Origin: Mangrovibrevibacter kandeliae
GTDB taxonomy: Bacteria; Pseudomonadota; Alphaproteobacteria; Rhizobiales; Rhizobiaceae
Length of the DNA: 64,000 bases
Direction of reading: 5' to 3'
Assembly (NCBI RefSeq): GCF_024519155.1
Contig: NZ_JANIFJ010000008.1
Location: 1-64,000 of the forward strand
Position numbers and translations under genes: made by a program. The notes below the pieces were generated by a model. The model searched no databases, was not told where the DNA came from, and saw only the letters and a list, made by a program, of their open reading frames with translations. Below are positions 32,190 through 40,574 of the stretch, piece by piece. How positions within the stretch are numbered: position 1 is the first letter of the stretch; every line of letters starts with the position of its first letter.

Positions 32190-32996
32190 TCAACCCGACC
32201 GGTGCGCCTTCAGCCAGCGCTGCCAGTCGGCGGTCGACCCGGCGAAGGCGTTGCGGTCGACGTCGCCGGCGACGCCCGGCACGGCGCCCGTCGCCGTCCA
32301 CTGCCAGAAGCGGAAGTCGCGGTCCTCGTAGACGTTGTTCGGATGGTCCTTGACCGCCCGCAGCCAGAACTCGTGCTTCGGAAAGGCCCCGACCAGCCGG
32401 TCGCGGTGCATGTCGATCGGCGCGTAGATGATCGGACGGACGCCGTAGTAAGCCTCGACGGTGTCGAGGAAGGCCTTCATCTCGGCGATCAGCTCCTTGC
32501 GGGGCATCCGCCGCGTGCAGGTCGGCGAATCCGGCGTCCATTCGACGTCGAGCACCGGAGGCAGCGCAGTCGGATCCTTCGGGACGTTGCGGATGAACCA
32601 CTCGGCCTGCTCCTTGCCGGAGCGGCAGTGGTAGAAGAAGTGGTAGGCGCCACGCGGGATGCCCGCCGCTGCGGCCCCCCGCCAGTTGCTGGCGAAGTTG
32701 TCGTCGACCCGGTCGCCGCCCTCGGTCGCCTTCAGCCAGGCAAAGGCGACGCCGGCGTGCCTGGCGGCCGCCCAGTTCACGTCGCCCTGGAACTTCGACA
32801 CGTCGATGCCGTGCACCGGATAGCGCTCCGGCTGATAGGCGTAGGTCTTGGCGATGCCGAGCTCGGCGGTGTCGAGGGTGGTGCTCGTGCACGCGGGCAG
32901 GAGCGCAAGGGCGAGGAGGCTGGCGGCCGCCGCGACGAGGCCGCCGGCTCGAGGGGCCACGGGCGCAGGGGCAGGGCGCCGTTTCAGCTGCGGCAT
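32190..32996 (-). CDS. Glycoside hydrolase family 25 lysozyme, probable lipoprotein
   Basis: 268 residues from the ATG at 32996. The long, Arg/Pro-rich leader is followed by a hydrophobic stretch and a lipobox, LLPAC, with C36 as the lipidated residue. GH25 barrel motifs: HGIDVSKFQGDVNW with D65, WLKATEGG, the D-x-E pair D150/E152 in VLDVEWTPD, and FWQWTATGAVPG near the end. GH25 enzymes hydrolyse the MurNAc-GlcNAc bond. An in-frame extension upstream lacks a ribosome site. It lies 92 bases downstream of the transglycosylase start on the same strand. Confidence 0.88.
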   Translation of the reverse strand: MPQLKRRPAPAPVAPRAGGLVAAAASLLALALLPACTSTTLDTAELGIAKTYAYQPERYPVHGIDVSKFQGDVNWAAARHAGVAFAWLKATEGGDRVDDNFASNWRGAAAAGIPRGAYHFFYHCRSGKEQAEWFIRNVPKDPTALPPVLDVEWTPDSPTCTRRMPRKELIAEMKAFLDTVEAYYGVRPIIYAPIDMHRDRLVGAFPKHEFWLRAVKDHPNNVYEDRDFRFWQWTATGAVPGVAGDVDRNAFAGSTADWQRWLKAHRSG

Positions 32997-33163
32997 CGGC
33001 TTGGGCCTCCGTATCGACGCATCGTCGCCAAGACCTGCCCGAACAGGGTTAACGGAAGCTTGCGCACCGCCTTCAACGGTATCCGGGCAGTCCTCGCACG
33101 CTGCTGCGCAGTGAGCACGCCCCTTCGGCGACATTGAGGAGCGGCGGATGCCCGGAGCCGGCG

Positions 33164-33859
33164 TCAGTATTCGAGCTTGGGATACCAGTCGGTCCCGCGC
33201 CCGCCGGGCGTCAGATCGAGGATCGTCCACAGGGGCATCGGATCGGGCGCGAGGTGCGGATCCTGGCCAGGATCCTGCGTGCCCGCCGCCTCCGGCGCCC
33301 AGACGTGGCGCACCCGACCGTCCCTGCGGACCCAGACGTCGAGCGCCGGCCATTCGCTGCCGTCGGGCGCGAGCCCGCGGTAGTCGCGCGGGAAGTCGTC
33401 GCCGACGCACTGATAGAACGTGAGGTTGCGCCAGCCGCGTTCGCGGGCAAATTCCAGCTGCCGTGCGACGGGCGAACGTCCGATGACGGCGAAGGCGACG
33501 CGCTGCGTCAGGTCGCGCGAGGGGATGTCGAGCGAGCCGAGGAAGCCGGTGCACATCGGGCAGGGGCGTTCGCGCTGCGGCCCGTACATCCAGAAATAGG
33601 TGACGAGCGTGTCGTGCGTCCCGAACATGTCGGCGAGCGCCACCGTCCGGCCGTCGGCGTCGAGAAAGGCGTAGGGTGCCGGCTCGCCGCCGAGCGGCAG
33701 GGCGCGCCGTTGCGCCGCGACGCGGGCGATGTGGCGGCGCAGTTCGATCTCCTCGGCGAGGAGCGCGGTGCGTGCGGCACGGTAGTGCGGGTCGTCGTTG
33801 GGGTAGGGACGGCTCGCTTCAGCGGCGAGCTCCGCCGCGGGCCTGAGGATCTCGGACAT
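33164..33859 (-). CDS. DUF899 thioredoxin-fold protein
   Basis: 231 residues. The family pattern is present: a helical N-terminus (RRHIARVAAQRRALP), YAFLDADGRTVALADMF, the peroxiredoxin-like TYFWMYGPQRERPCPMCTGFLGSLD with the C-P-M-C pair (quoted in part), and a C-terminal WYPKLEY tail. The CxxC sits where thiol-disulfide enzymes have theirs, so a redox role is plausible but no partner is known. The gene is divergent from the TerB-DnaJ gene across a 370-bp region. Confidence 0.88.
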   Translation of the reverse strand: MSEILRPAAELAAEASRPYPNDDPHYRAARTALLAEEIELRRHIARVAAQRRALPLGGEPAPYAFLDADGRTVALADMFGTHDTLVTYFWMYGPQRERPCPMCTGFLGSLDIPSRDLTQRVAFAVIGRSPVARQLEFARERGWRNLTFYQCVGDDFPRDYRGLAPDGSEWPALDVWVRRDGRVRHVWAPEAAGTQDPGQDPHLAPDPMPLWTILDLTPGGRGTDWYPKLEY

Positions 33860-34229
33860 GATGACGCCTTCGAACGCGCCGGGGGCTGAGGGCCGGTGCC
33901 CTCCTGCCGCTGCGGCATGTCGGCGATCTATGGCGCGTCGGGCCGCGTGCAATCCCGCCGACGCGGATGCGCCTCGGTCGCGGCGGCGCAGCAGACACGA
34001 AATGGCGGTGGCCAGGAACGCTGTGTTCACGATGCCGGGCGCGACGCAAATAATTTGCCCGAGCTCTTGAACGCCGTGTTAGAGCGCCTGCCTTGATCAT
34101 GGCGCGTTGCGGGAGGACACTCCCTCGATGCGCATGGTGGTCGCACGGGTCGCAGCGGCCCGGGGGTCGTGCGCGGATGACCGCAGGACCGTCCTGTGAT
34201 GCGCGACCGTTCAAAGAGGGGCATATCGA
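33860..34229 (+). other. 370-bp divergent intergenic region
   Basis: No gene is supported. It separates the DUF899 gene (minus) from the TerB-DnaJ gene (plus). The only sharp feature is an A+T-rich perfect palindrome at 34046-34058. A CTTGAAC at 34066 and a GTTAGAG nearby are too close together to form a sigma-70 promoter. Confidence 0.5.
34046..34058 (+). promoter_or_regulatory. Perfect palindrome GCAAAT-A-ATTTGC, candidate operator
   Basis: Six-base inverted arms around one central A, in an otherwise GC-rich divergent region, about midway between the two gene starts. It has the form of a dimeric regulator site. No regulator is known for it. Confidence 0.35.
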
Positions 34230-35018
34230 ATGACCTGCTACTGCCTCGACCGCCCGGCCTGCGACCGCCCGCTCGCACGCCCCTCGATCCTACGGTGCTG
34301 GATGCGCAGCTTTCTCGGCCTCGGCCATCTTCTTCGCGCGTTGCCCGAGAAGGGCCGCGCGACACTTGACGGGCTGGTCGAGCAGATCAAGACCGTCTTT
34401 GCCGGCGACCGCGCGACCCGGCGCAGCGTCGCCTTCTCCGTGGCAATGATCGCGCTTTCGGCCAAGATGGCGAAGGCCGACGGGATCGTCCGGCCGGAAG
34501 AGGTGGCCGCGTTCCAGCAGATCTTCTCCGTGCCCGAGGCGGAGATGGCGAACGTCTTTCGCCTCTACAACCTCGCCAAGCAGGACACGGCCGGCTTCGA
34601 GGCCTACGCCGCCCGGCTCGCCGCCTTCTGCCGCGAGTCGGAGGAGGACTGCACGCTGTTGGCCGACGTGCTCGACGGCCTCTTCCACATCGCCAAGGCG
34701 GACGGCTGGGTGCACGAGCGCGAGCTCGCCTTCCTCGCCGACATCGCGGCGACCTTCGGCTTCTCGGAGGCCGAGTTCGAGCGGGTGAAGCTGCGCCACG
34801 TCGCCGGGCCGGCCGGCGCGCCCTACGCCGTCCTCGGCATCGATCCGCAGGCCTCGCTGGCCGAGGTGCGGGCGCGCTACATCGAGCTGGTGCGCGAGAA
34901 CCATCCGGACCGGCTCGTCGCACGCGGCGTTCCGGACGAGTTCCAGGCGATCGCGACCGAGCGGATGAAGGCGATCAACACCGCCTACGAGGCGGTGACG
35001 AAAGCCCGCGCGGCTTGA
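34230..35018 (+). CDS. TerB-DnaJ (DjlA-like) co-chaperone
   Basis: 262 residues from ATG 34230, which has AGAGGGG 8 bases upstream. An ATG at 34302 (MRSFLGLGH) would match the usual family N-terminus but has a poor ribosome site, so the start is open. The TerB helical domain (about 60-185) has SVAMIALSAKMAKADGIV and GLFHIAKADGWVHERE, two acidic metal-binding-like repeats. The C-terminal J domain (about 195-260) has YAVLGIDPQASLAEVRARY and the essential H225-P226-D227. It would stimulate DnaK. Unlike DjlA it shows no N-terminal membrane anchor. Its stop overlaps the next gene start. Confidence 0.9.
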   Translation: MTCYCLDRPACDRPLARPSILRCWMRSFLGLGHLLRALPEKGRATLDGLVEQIKTVFAGDRATRRSVAFSVAMIALSAKMAKADGIVRPEEVAAFQQIFSVPEAEMANVFRLYNLAKQDTAGFEAYAARLAAFCRESEEDCTLLADVLDGLFHIAKADGWVHERELAFLADIAATFGFSEAEFERVKLRHVAGPAGAPYAVLGIDPQASLAEVRARYIELVRENHPDRLVARGVPDEFQAIATERMKAINTAYEAVTKARAA

Positions 35019-35812
35019 CACCGGAGGGAGGGCTTGCGGCGTTCGAGGCCGATACGCCGCTCGTCGCGAGGGTCAGGCTCTCGCCGAACCACAACGAGCG
35101 GCGGCTGCCCGATCCGCCCGACGTCCTGATCCTGCACTACACGGGCATGCCGACCGCTGCGGAGGCAGTGGACTGGCTCTGCGACCCCGCGAGCGAGGTG
35201 TCGAGCCACTACGTGGTCGAGGAGGACGGCACGATCCTCCAGCTCGTCGCCGAGACGCGCCGGGCTTGGCACGCCGGAGCCGGCAGCTGGCGCGGCCAGA
35301 CCGACATCAACTCCCGCTCGATCGGCATCGAGATCGTCAATGCGGGTCATGCGGGCGGTCTTCCCCCGTTTGCGGACGCGCAGATCGAGGCGGTGATCGC
35401 CCTCTGCCAGGACATCCTCCGGCGCCGGCCTGAGATCCTCGCCGAGCGGGTGCTCGCCCATTCCGACACCGCGCCGGACCGCAAGACCGATCCCGGCGAG
35501 CGCTTCCCGTGGGACCGGCTGCACGCGGCAGGGATCGGGCACCTCGTCCCGCCGGCGCCGCTCTCCGGCAGTCGCTTCTTCGGCCTTGGCGATCAGGGCG
35601 AGCCGGTGGAGGCGCTGCAGTCGATGCTCGCCGCCTACGGCTATGGTGTCGAGGTCAGCGGCCGCTTCGACGCGGCGACGGAGTCCGCCACGCGCGCCTT
35701 CCAGCGGCATTTCCGGCCGGCGAAGGTGGATGGCGTCGCCGACATGTCGACGGTCACGACGTTGCATCGCCTGCTGAGCAGTCTGCCGCGCTCGCCCTTC
35801 GCGGACGCTTAG
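35015..35812 (+). CDS. N-acetylmuramoyl-L-alanine amidase (AmpD/AmiD type) with peptidoglycan-binding domain
   Basis: 265 residues. The only start before the domain is TTG 35015, which overlaps the previous stop (TTGA). The amidase-2 zinc site is visible: H41 in LILHYTGM, H149 in VLAHSDTAP and D159 in DRKTDPGERFPW, with SRSIGIEIVN between. The C-terminal PG_binding_1 domain (about 190-262) has VEALQSMLAAYGYGV and FDAATESATRAFQRHFRP. There is no signal peptide, which argues for a cytoplasmic AmpD-like recycling amidase; the wall-binding domain and possible start uncertainty keep a periplasmic role open. Confidence 0.9.
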   Translation: MTPEGGLAAFEADTPLVARVRLSPNHNERRLPDPPDVLILHYTGMPTAAEAVDWLCDPASEVSSHYVVEEDGTILQLVAETRRAWHAGAGSWRGQTDINSRSIGIEIVNAGHAGGLPPFADAQIEAVIALCQDILRRRPEILAERVLAHSDTAPDRKTDPGERFPWDRLHAAGIGHLVPPAPLSGSRFFGLGDQGEPVEALQSMLAAYGYGVEVSGRFDAATESATRAFQRHFRPAKVDGVADMSTVTTLHRLLSSLPRSPFADA

Positions 35813-35905
35813 GGCCCCGCCTCCTGCGCCTCCAGGCGGCGGCATGGGCCGCTATGGGACAAGCGGCTGGCATGCCCGGGAACAGCTCACGTCCACCGCC
35901 CGCGC

Positions 35906-35935
35906 TTGACACCCGCCCCGGCCACCCGCATGTAG
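35906..35935 (+). promoter_or_regulatory. Promoter of rnpB
   Basis: Consensus TTGACA at 35906-35911, a 17-base spacer and CATGTA at 35929-35934 (a weak -10), placing the transcription start at about 35941, exactly where helix P1 of the RNase P RNA begins. This agreement supports both calls. Confidence 0.65.
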
Positions 35936-35940
35936 CGCGC

Positions 35941-36371
35941 GCCAGCCGGCCGGGCGGCCGCTCCCGTCAATGCCGAAAGGCGACGGGGGAGGAAAGTCCG
36001 GGCTCCATGGAGACACGGTGCCGGGTAACGCCCGGCGGGGGCGACCCCAGGGACAGTGCCACAGAGAACAGACCGCCCCGCCTGTAGTGCGGCTCCCGCC
36101 ATGGGCAGCGCCACGGTCGAGCCGCACTATTGGCGGGGTAAGGGTGAAACGGTGGGGTAAGAGCCCACCGCGCGACTGGCAACAGGAGCGGCAGGGCAAA
36201 CCCCACCGGGAGCAAGACCGAATAGGGACGACGCGGCGGTTCGCCGCCAGCCGGTCTCCGGGCCGGTCGTCCGGGTAGGTTGCTCGAGGCGCCGCGCAAG
36301 CGGCGTCCCAGATGAATGGCCGCCGCACGGTGAAAGCCGTCGCACAGAACCCGGCTTACAGGCCGGCTGGC
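35941..36371 (+). ncRNA. rnpB: RNase P RNA (bacterial type A)
   Basis: Catalytic RNA of RNase P, which matures tRNA 5' ends. Helix P1 is perfect over 11 bp: GCCAGCCGGCC at 35941-35951 with GGCCGGCTGGC at 36361-36371. Conserved blocks follow in the expected order: GAGGAAAGTCCGGGCTCC near 35990, GGTGGGGTAAGAGCCCACC at 36151-36169 and GCAAACCCCACCGGGAGCAA from 36196, continuing through GACCGAATAG. The 3' core ACAGAACCCGGCTTACAGGCC lies near 36345. The length of about 431 nt is usual for alphaproteobacteria. Open reading frames across it are spurious. Confidence 0.96.
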
Positions 36372-36626
36372 ACCTCGACCTCAGCCAAGGCTCCGCGACG
36401 CGCCGTGGCGCGGAGCGGCATCCGGCGGCCGGATCCGCAGGTCCGATAAATAATCCTGGGACGCCGAACGAGCGCATGGGACGTGCTCCCCGGCACACGT
36501 CCAAACCCTCCATTCGCCAATCACTTGCGCGCTCCGGGTCGACGGTTTTCAACGGTAAAACGGAGCACTCTCCACCGGCCGGGAAGCGCAGTGAGCGAAA
36601 CGATCTTGCGCAGGGATTCTTCTTCT

Positions 36627-36642
36627 TTAACCGGGTCTTAAG
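36627..36642 (+). promoter_or_regulatory. CtrA-like box upstream of mraZ (TTAA-N7-TTAAG)
   Basis: TTAA at 36627-36630, seven bases, TTAA at 36638-36641, then G instead of the consensus C. It lies about 60 bases upstream of the -35 of the mraZ promoter. It is weaker than the other two boxes in the window because the final C is missing on both strands. Confidence 0.4.
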
Positions 36643-36690
36643 GTTGATAATTCATAACCGGGCAGAAGCCATGACAGCCGGCTAGTGGCG

Positions 36691-36730
36691 GCTGTTCCCA
36701 TTGACGCCCAAAGTGCCCCATGTTATCCCT
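36691..36730 (+). promoter_or_regulatory. dcw promoter overlapped by four MraZ-type repeats
   Basis: CCCA occurs at 36697-36700, 36707-36710 and 36717-36720, and CCCT at 36727-36730: four copies at an exact 10-bp period. On the minus strand they read (T/A)GGG separated by about one helical turn, the arrangement bound by the MraZ ring (TGGGN repeats). A sigma-70-like promoter, TTGACG at 36701-36706, 17 bases, TATCCC at 36724-36729, lies within the repeats, so MraZ binding would block it. mraZ is the first gene of the transcript, so this is likely autorepression of the whole dcw cluster. Confidence 0.75.
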
Positions 36731-36915
36731 TTGGTCATCATCAGACGGCCTCGACAGGTCGCAATCACGAGCAAGCAGACGGGCTTCCGGCGCGGCTGGG
36801 GCAGCATCGACACGCGATGACGCGTGGCGTGAGCGTGGTCGTGCGTCCCGTCGATCCGTCTGCCGGACGGGGGTCCTCATGCTGGCGGCGCGGGATGGAG
36901 CGTGTGTAAGGGTCG

Positions 36916-37377
36916 ATGGATCGCTTCCTCTCCAGCGCGGTGAACAACGTCGACGCGAAGGGGCGGGTGTCGATACCTGCCGCATTCCGTCAGGTGCTCG
37001 CGGCGAAGGGGTTTCGCGAGCTGTATGCCCTGCAGGCGATCAACGAGCCGGCGATCGACGTCGGGGGCATCGACCTTCTGGAGCGCTACGAGAAGCGGCT
37101 CGAGGCGGAGGATCCGTTCTCTCAGACCTATTCGGACATGTCCCTCTTCACCTATGGCGACGGCGCCTTTCTGAAGACCGACGGGGAGGGACGGATTTCT
37201 GTGAACGACTTCATCCGCACCCACACGGGGATCGCGGATCGGGTAGCGTTCGTGGGCCGGAATCATTTTTTCCAGCTTTGGGAGCCTGCGAAGTTCGAGG
37301 CCCACAGAGCCGAGGTGCGCGCGCGCTTGAGCGGGCGGCCTTCGGCTCGGGGCGGGTCGGAGAGTGCACCGGAATGA
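36916..37377 (+). CDS. mraZ: Transcriptional regulator MraZ
   Basis: 153 residues with two AbrB-like MraZ repeats, each with its D-x-x-x-R motif: DAKGR at 13-17 ([16 protein letters not shown]) and DGEGR at about 89-93 ([10 protein letters not shown]). MraZ forms a ring of 8-12 subunits and binds tandem TGGG-type repeats. Four such repeats lie about 185-220 bases upstream. The protein has a long disordered tail ([17 protein letters not shown]). Its stop overlaps the rsmH start (ATGATG). It heads the dcw cluster. Confidence 0.95.
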   Translation: MDRFLSSAVNNVDAKGRVSIPAAFRQVLAAKGFRELYALQAINEPAIDVGGIDLLERYEKRLEAEDPFSQTYSDMSLFTYGDGAFLKTDGEGRISVNDFIRTHTGIADRVAFVGRNHFFQLWEPAKFEAHRAEVRARLSGRPSARGGSESAPE

Positions 37378-38402
37378 TGGCGGATCACGGCGGGATCAAA
37401 CCCTCCGGTGGCGGACCGGTCCGCCACATTCCGGTGCTCCTCGATGCCGTCCTGCGGGCGCTGGCGCCTGCGCCGGGTGCGGTCGTTCTCGACGGCACGC
37501 TTGGCGCGGGCGGCTATTCTGCCGCGATCCTGTCGGCGGGCGCCGCGGTCGTCGCGGTCGACCGGGATCCGACCGCCATCGCCGGTGCGCGGCCGCTGCA
37601 GGAGCGCTTCGCGGAGCGCCTGCGGCTGGTCGAGGGATGCTTCGGCGAGCTCGCCGAGATCGCGGCCGAGCACGCACCGGCGGGGCTCGACGGCGTCGTG
37701 CTCGACATCGGCGTCTCCTCCATGCAGATCGACACGGCCGAGCGCGGCTTCTCCTTCCAGAAGGACGGGCCGCTCGACATGCGCATGGGTGCCACGGGTC
37801 CGAGTGCGGCCGACGTCGTCAACCGCCTGAAGGCCGGCGACCTCGCGCGCGTTCTCTCCTTCCTTGGCGAGGAGCGCCAGGCCGGCCGGATCGCCCGTGC
37901 CATCGAGGCCCGCCGAGCCGAGCGCCCGTTCGAGCGCACCCTGGATCTCGCGCAGCTCGTCGGCAAGGTGGTGGGGCGCGCGCCCAAGGACCGCATCGAC
38001 CCGGCGACGCGCACCTTCCAGGCGCTCCGAGCCTATGTGAACGACGAGCTCGGCGAGCTGGTGCGCGGCCTTGCCGGCGCCGAGCGCGCCCTGAAGCCGG
38101 GCGGCCGCCTGGTCGTCGTCACCTTCCATTCGCTGGAGGACCGGCTGGTGAAGCGCTTCTTCCGCGACCGCGCCGAGGCCGCGTCCGGCTCGCGCCATCT
38201 GCCGGCTGTCACGTCCGCCGAGCCGACCTTCACGGCGCCGGGCAAGGCGGTCGCGGCCACGGAGGCGGAGATCGCCGCCAACCCGCGCTCCCGTTCCGCC
38301 AAGCTGCGCTCCGGCATCCGCACGGGCGTGCCGGCGCGGGCCGACGCTTTCGATTTCGCCGACCTGCCCAACCTCGCCGACCTGCCGCAGACGGGAGCCT
38401 GA
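37374..38402 (+). CDS. rsmH: 16S rRNA C1402 N4-methyltransferase RsmH
   Basis: 342 residues from ATG 37374 (a second ATG follows directly). SAM-binding [39 protein letters not shown] and the C-terminal [16 protein letters not shown] are all family hallmarks. The inserted helical domain (about 120-215) is present. It methylates the ribosomal P-site cytidine. It overlaps mraZ by four bases and is followed after three bases by ftsL. A longer open frame extending upstream of the ATG is out of frame with mraZ and not real. Confidence 0.96.
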   Translation: MMADHGGIKPSGGGPVRHIPVLLDAVLRALAPAPGAVVLDGTLGAGGYSAAILSAGAAVVAVDRDPTAIAGARPLQERFAERLRLVEGCFGELAEIAAEHAPAGLDGVVLDIGVSSMQIDTAERGFSFQKDGPLDMRMGATGPSAADVVNRLKAGDLARVLSFLGEERQAGRIARAIEARRAERPFERTLDLAQLVGKVVGRAPKDRIDPATRTFQALRAYVNDELGELVRGLAGAERALKPGGRLVVVTFHSLEDRLVKRFFRDRAEAASGSRHLPAVTSAEPTFTAPGKAVAATEAEIAANPRSRSAKLRSGIRTGVPARADAFDFADLPNLADLPQTGA

Positions 38403-38405
38403 CCG

Positions 38406-38762
38406 ATGCTGAAGACCATCGATATCGTCCTGATCGCGGTGATGGTGTCCGCCGCCGCCTGGACCTACAAGATCAAGCACGAGGCCGAGCTGATCGAGGA
38501 TCAGGTCGCGGCCGTCCAGCACAAGATCGACCTCGAGCACGAGACGATCGCGCTGCTGCAGGCCGACTGGAGCCTCCTCAACCAGCCGAACCGGCTGCAG
38601 CGGCTTGCCGAGGCCTTCCAGGATCAGCTGCACCTGATGCCGATCCAGCCCGACCAGATCGTCGAGCCGGACGAACTGCCGGCCGAGCCGGTCCATCTCG
38701 TGCCCAACCCCAACACCAATCTCGGCGGCTATGCCGCCACCACCGGGAGCGTCGTAAGGTGA
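38406..38762 (+). CDS. ftsL: Cell division protein FtsL
   Basis: A 118-residue bitopic protein: short cytoplasmic end, membrane helix (about 4-21, TIDIVLIAVMVSAAAWTY), then a periplasmic coiled coil (about 25-75) with the alphaproteobacterial pattern ETIALLQADWSLLNQPNRLQ. It scaffolds the FtsQLB complex. The C-terminal tail beyond residue 85 is Pro-rich. Its stop overlaps the ftsI GTG start. Confidence 0.93.
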   Translation: MLKTIDIVLIAVMVSAAAWTYKIKHEAELIEDQVAAVQHKIDLEHETIALLQADWSLLNQPNRLQRLAEAFQDQLHLMPIQPDQIVEPDELPAEPVHLVPNPNTNLGGYAATTGSVVR

Positions 38763-40501
38763 TCAAGCTGGCGAAGTTCATCTCGCGCGACGACACCGCG
38801 ACGCCGGCCGATGCCGAGCCGTCCGCTCCTCCGGTCCGCCTGCGCGGCCGCAAGGCTGCGGCCGGGCCGCGAAACAACGGCCGCTTCGTCATCGCCATCG
38901 GCCTGTTCTTCGCCGTCTACGGCGTGATCGGCGGCCGGCTCGCGATGTGGGGCATGGTCCCCGACGATGCGCCGGGCTACCGCAACGGCCACGACCCGAT
39001 CATGGCCGCCCGTCCCGACCTCGTCGACCGCAACGGCGAGGTGCTCGCCACCGACATCAAGACCGCCTCGCTCTACGCCGAGCCGCGCCGCATCGTCGAC
39101 GCCGACGAGGCGACCGAGCTGCTCCTCACCGTGCTGCCGGAGCTCGACGCCAAGTCGCTGCACACCAAGCTCGCCAGCGGCGCCGGCTTTGCCTGGCTCA
39201 AGCGCGAGTTGACGCCCAAGCAGCAGCAGGAGATCCTGTCGCTCGGCATCCCCGGCATCGGTTTCCGCACCGAGAAGCGCCGCTTCTATCCGGGCGGCCC
39301 CACCGCGTCCCACATCGTCGGCGTCGTCAACGTCGACAACCAGGGCATCGCGGGCATGGAGAAGTATGTCGACGACCACGGCTTCGCCGCGCTGCAGAGC
39401 GCCGGCCTTGCCGTCGGCACGGACCTCGAGCCGGTCAAGCTGTCGATCGACCTGCGCGTCCAGCACATCGTGCGCGACGAGCTCGCTGCCGCCATGCAGC
39501 GCTATCGCCCGGAGGCCGTCGGCGGCGTCATCCTCGACGTCCACACCGGCGAGGTGCTGGCGATGTCCTCGCTGCCCGATTTCGATCCGAACGATCCCGC
39601 GTCTGCTCTCAAGAAGGAGAACATGAACCGGATGTCGGCCGGCACCTACGAGATGGGGTCGACCTTCAAGACGTTCACCACGGCGATGGGCCTCGATTCC
39701 GGGAAGGTGAAGATCACCGACAGCTTCGACGCGTCCCGCCCGATCCGCATGGGCGGCTTCACCGTCAGCGACTTCCACGGCAAGCACCGGGTGCTCTCCG
39801 TGCCGGAGGTCTTCATCTACTCGTCCAACATCGGCTCGGCGAAGGAAGCCGAGGCGGTCGGCATCGCCTATCACCAGGCGTTCCTGACCAAGCTCGGCCT
39901 GCTCACCCGGATGCACACCGAACTGCCGGAGGTCGCCACGCCGAGCCAGCCGGCCGTCTGGAAGCCGCTGAACCAGGTGACCATCGCCTTCGGTCATGGC
40001 GTCGCGACGACGCCGCTGCAGACGGCGGTCGCCGCGGCGGCGCTGATGAACGGTGGCGAGCTGATCCCGCCGACCTTCCTGCCGCGCACCCGCGAGGAGG
40101 CCGACAAGCTCGCCGAGCAGGTCGTCTCCAAGAAGACGTCGGACGAAATGCGCTACCTCTTCCGCCTCAATGTCGCCGACTCCCGCGGCTCGGGCGGCTT
40201 TGCCGACGTCCCCGGCTACAAGGTCGGCGGCAAGACCGGCACGGCGAACAAGGTGATCAACGGGCGCTACTCGCACACCAAGAGCTTCAACGCCTTCCTG
40301 GCGTCTTTCCCGATCGACAACCCGCAATACGTCGTGCTCGTCGTCGTCGACGATCCGCAGCCCGAGGTCGGCAAGCACTTCAACACCGCCGGCTGGAATG
40401 CGGCTCCCACGGTCGGCAAGATCATCCGGCGCGCCGCGCCGCTCCTCAAGGTCAAGCCGGACTTCGGCGACAGCGGAAAGTCCTTGCTCGTCTCCTATTA
40501 G
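38759..40501 (+). CDS. ftsI: Septal peptidoglycan transpeptidase FtsI (PBP3)
   Basis: 580 residues from GTG 38759 (GTGA overlap with the ftsL stop). A much longer open frame upstream is antiparallel in logic to rsmH and ftsL (same strand, wrong frame) and not real. The N-terminal cytoplasmic tail (1-40) precedes one membrane helix (about 42-62). The pedestal domain spans about 80-225. The transpeptidase domain has S301-T-F-K304, S355-S-N357 and K492-T-G in KVGGKTGTAN. It cross-links septal murein and pairs with the glycosyltransferase FtsW encoded downstream. Confidence 0.95.
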   Translation: MIKLAKFISRDDTATPADAEPSAPPVRLRGRKAAAGPRNNGRFVIAIGLFFAVYGVIGGRLAMWGMVPDDAPGYRNGHDPIMAARPDLVDRNGEVLATDIKTASLYAEPRRIVDADEATELLLTVLPELDAKSLHTKLASGAGFAWLKRELTPKQQQEILSLGIPGIGFRTEKRRFYPGGPTASHIVGVVNVDNQGIAGMEKYVDDHGFAALQSAGLAVGTDLEPVKLSIDLRVQHIVRDELAAAMQRYRPEAVGGVILDVHTGEVLAMSSLPDFDPNDPASALKKENMNRMSAGTYEMGSTFKTFTTAMGLDSGKVKITDSFDASRPIRMGGFTVSDFHGKHRVLSVPEVFIYSSNIGSAKEAEAVGIAYHQAFLTKLGLLTRMHTELPEVATPSQPAVWKPLNQVTIAFGHGVATTPLQTAVAAAALMNGGELIPPTFLPRTREEADKLAEQVVSKKTSDEMRYLFRLNVADSRGSGGFADVPGYKVGGKTGTANKVINGRYSHTKSFNAFLASFPIDNPQYVVLVVVDDPQPEVGKHFNTAGWNAAPTVGKIIRRAAPLLKVKPDFGDSGKSLLVSY

Positions 40502-40574
40502 GGTTTAGAACGGCACCGGCCCGGCGCCCGTTCGATCAGCGGACGTCCTCTGGATCCAAAGCGGAACGATTTTC

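Larger units (their letters stand above)
36372..36915 (+). promoter_or_regulatory. 544-bp leader region of the dcw cluster
   Basis: No gene is supported between rnpB and mraZ. After rnpB comes a GC-rich imperfect hairpin near 36389-36415. Then follow an A+T-richer stretch (about 36595-36665) with a TTAA-N7-TTAA site, a promoter overlaid with CCCA repeats (36691-36730), and about 185 bases of untranslated leader before mraZ. Such a long leader could carry further control, but I see no known riboswitch. Confidence 0.6.

Noticed and set aside
35852-36328. Several open frames on both strands across 35850-36550
   Set aside because: The stretch is the RNase P RNA gene, shown by the perfect P1 helix and conserved core blocks. 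The frames are chance.
37364-38758. N-terminal extension of the ftsI frame giving 1045 residues
   Set aside because: The extension runs through rsmH and ftsL in another frame. The real start is the GTG at 38759 that overlaps the ftsL stop and gives a normal-length PBP3.
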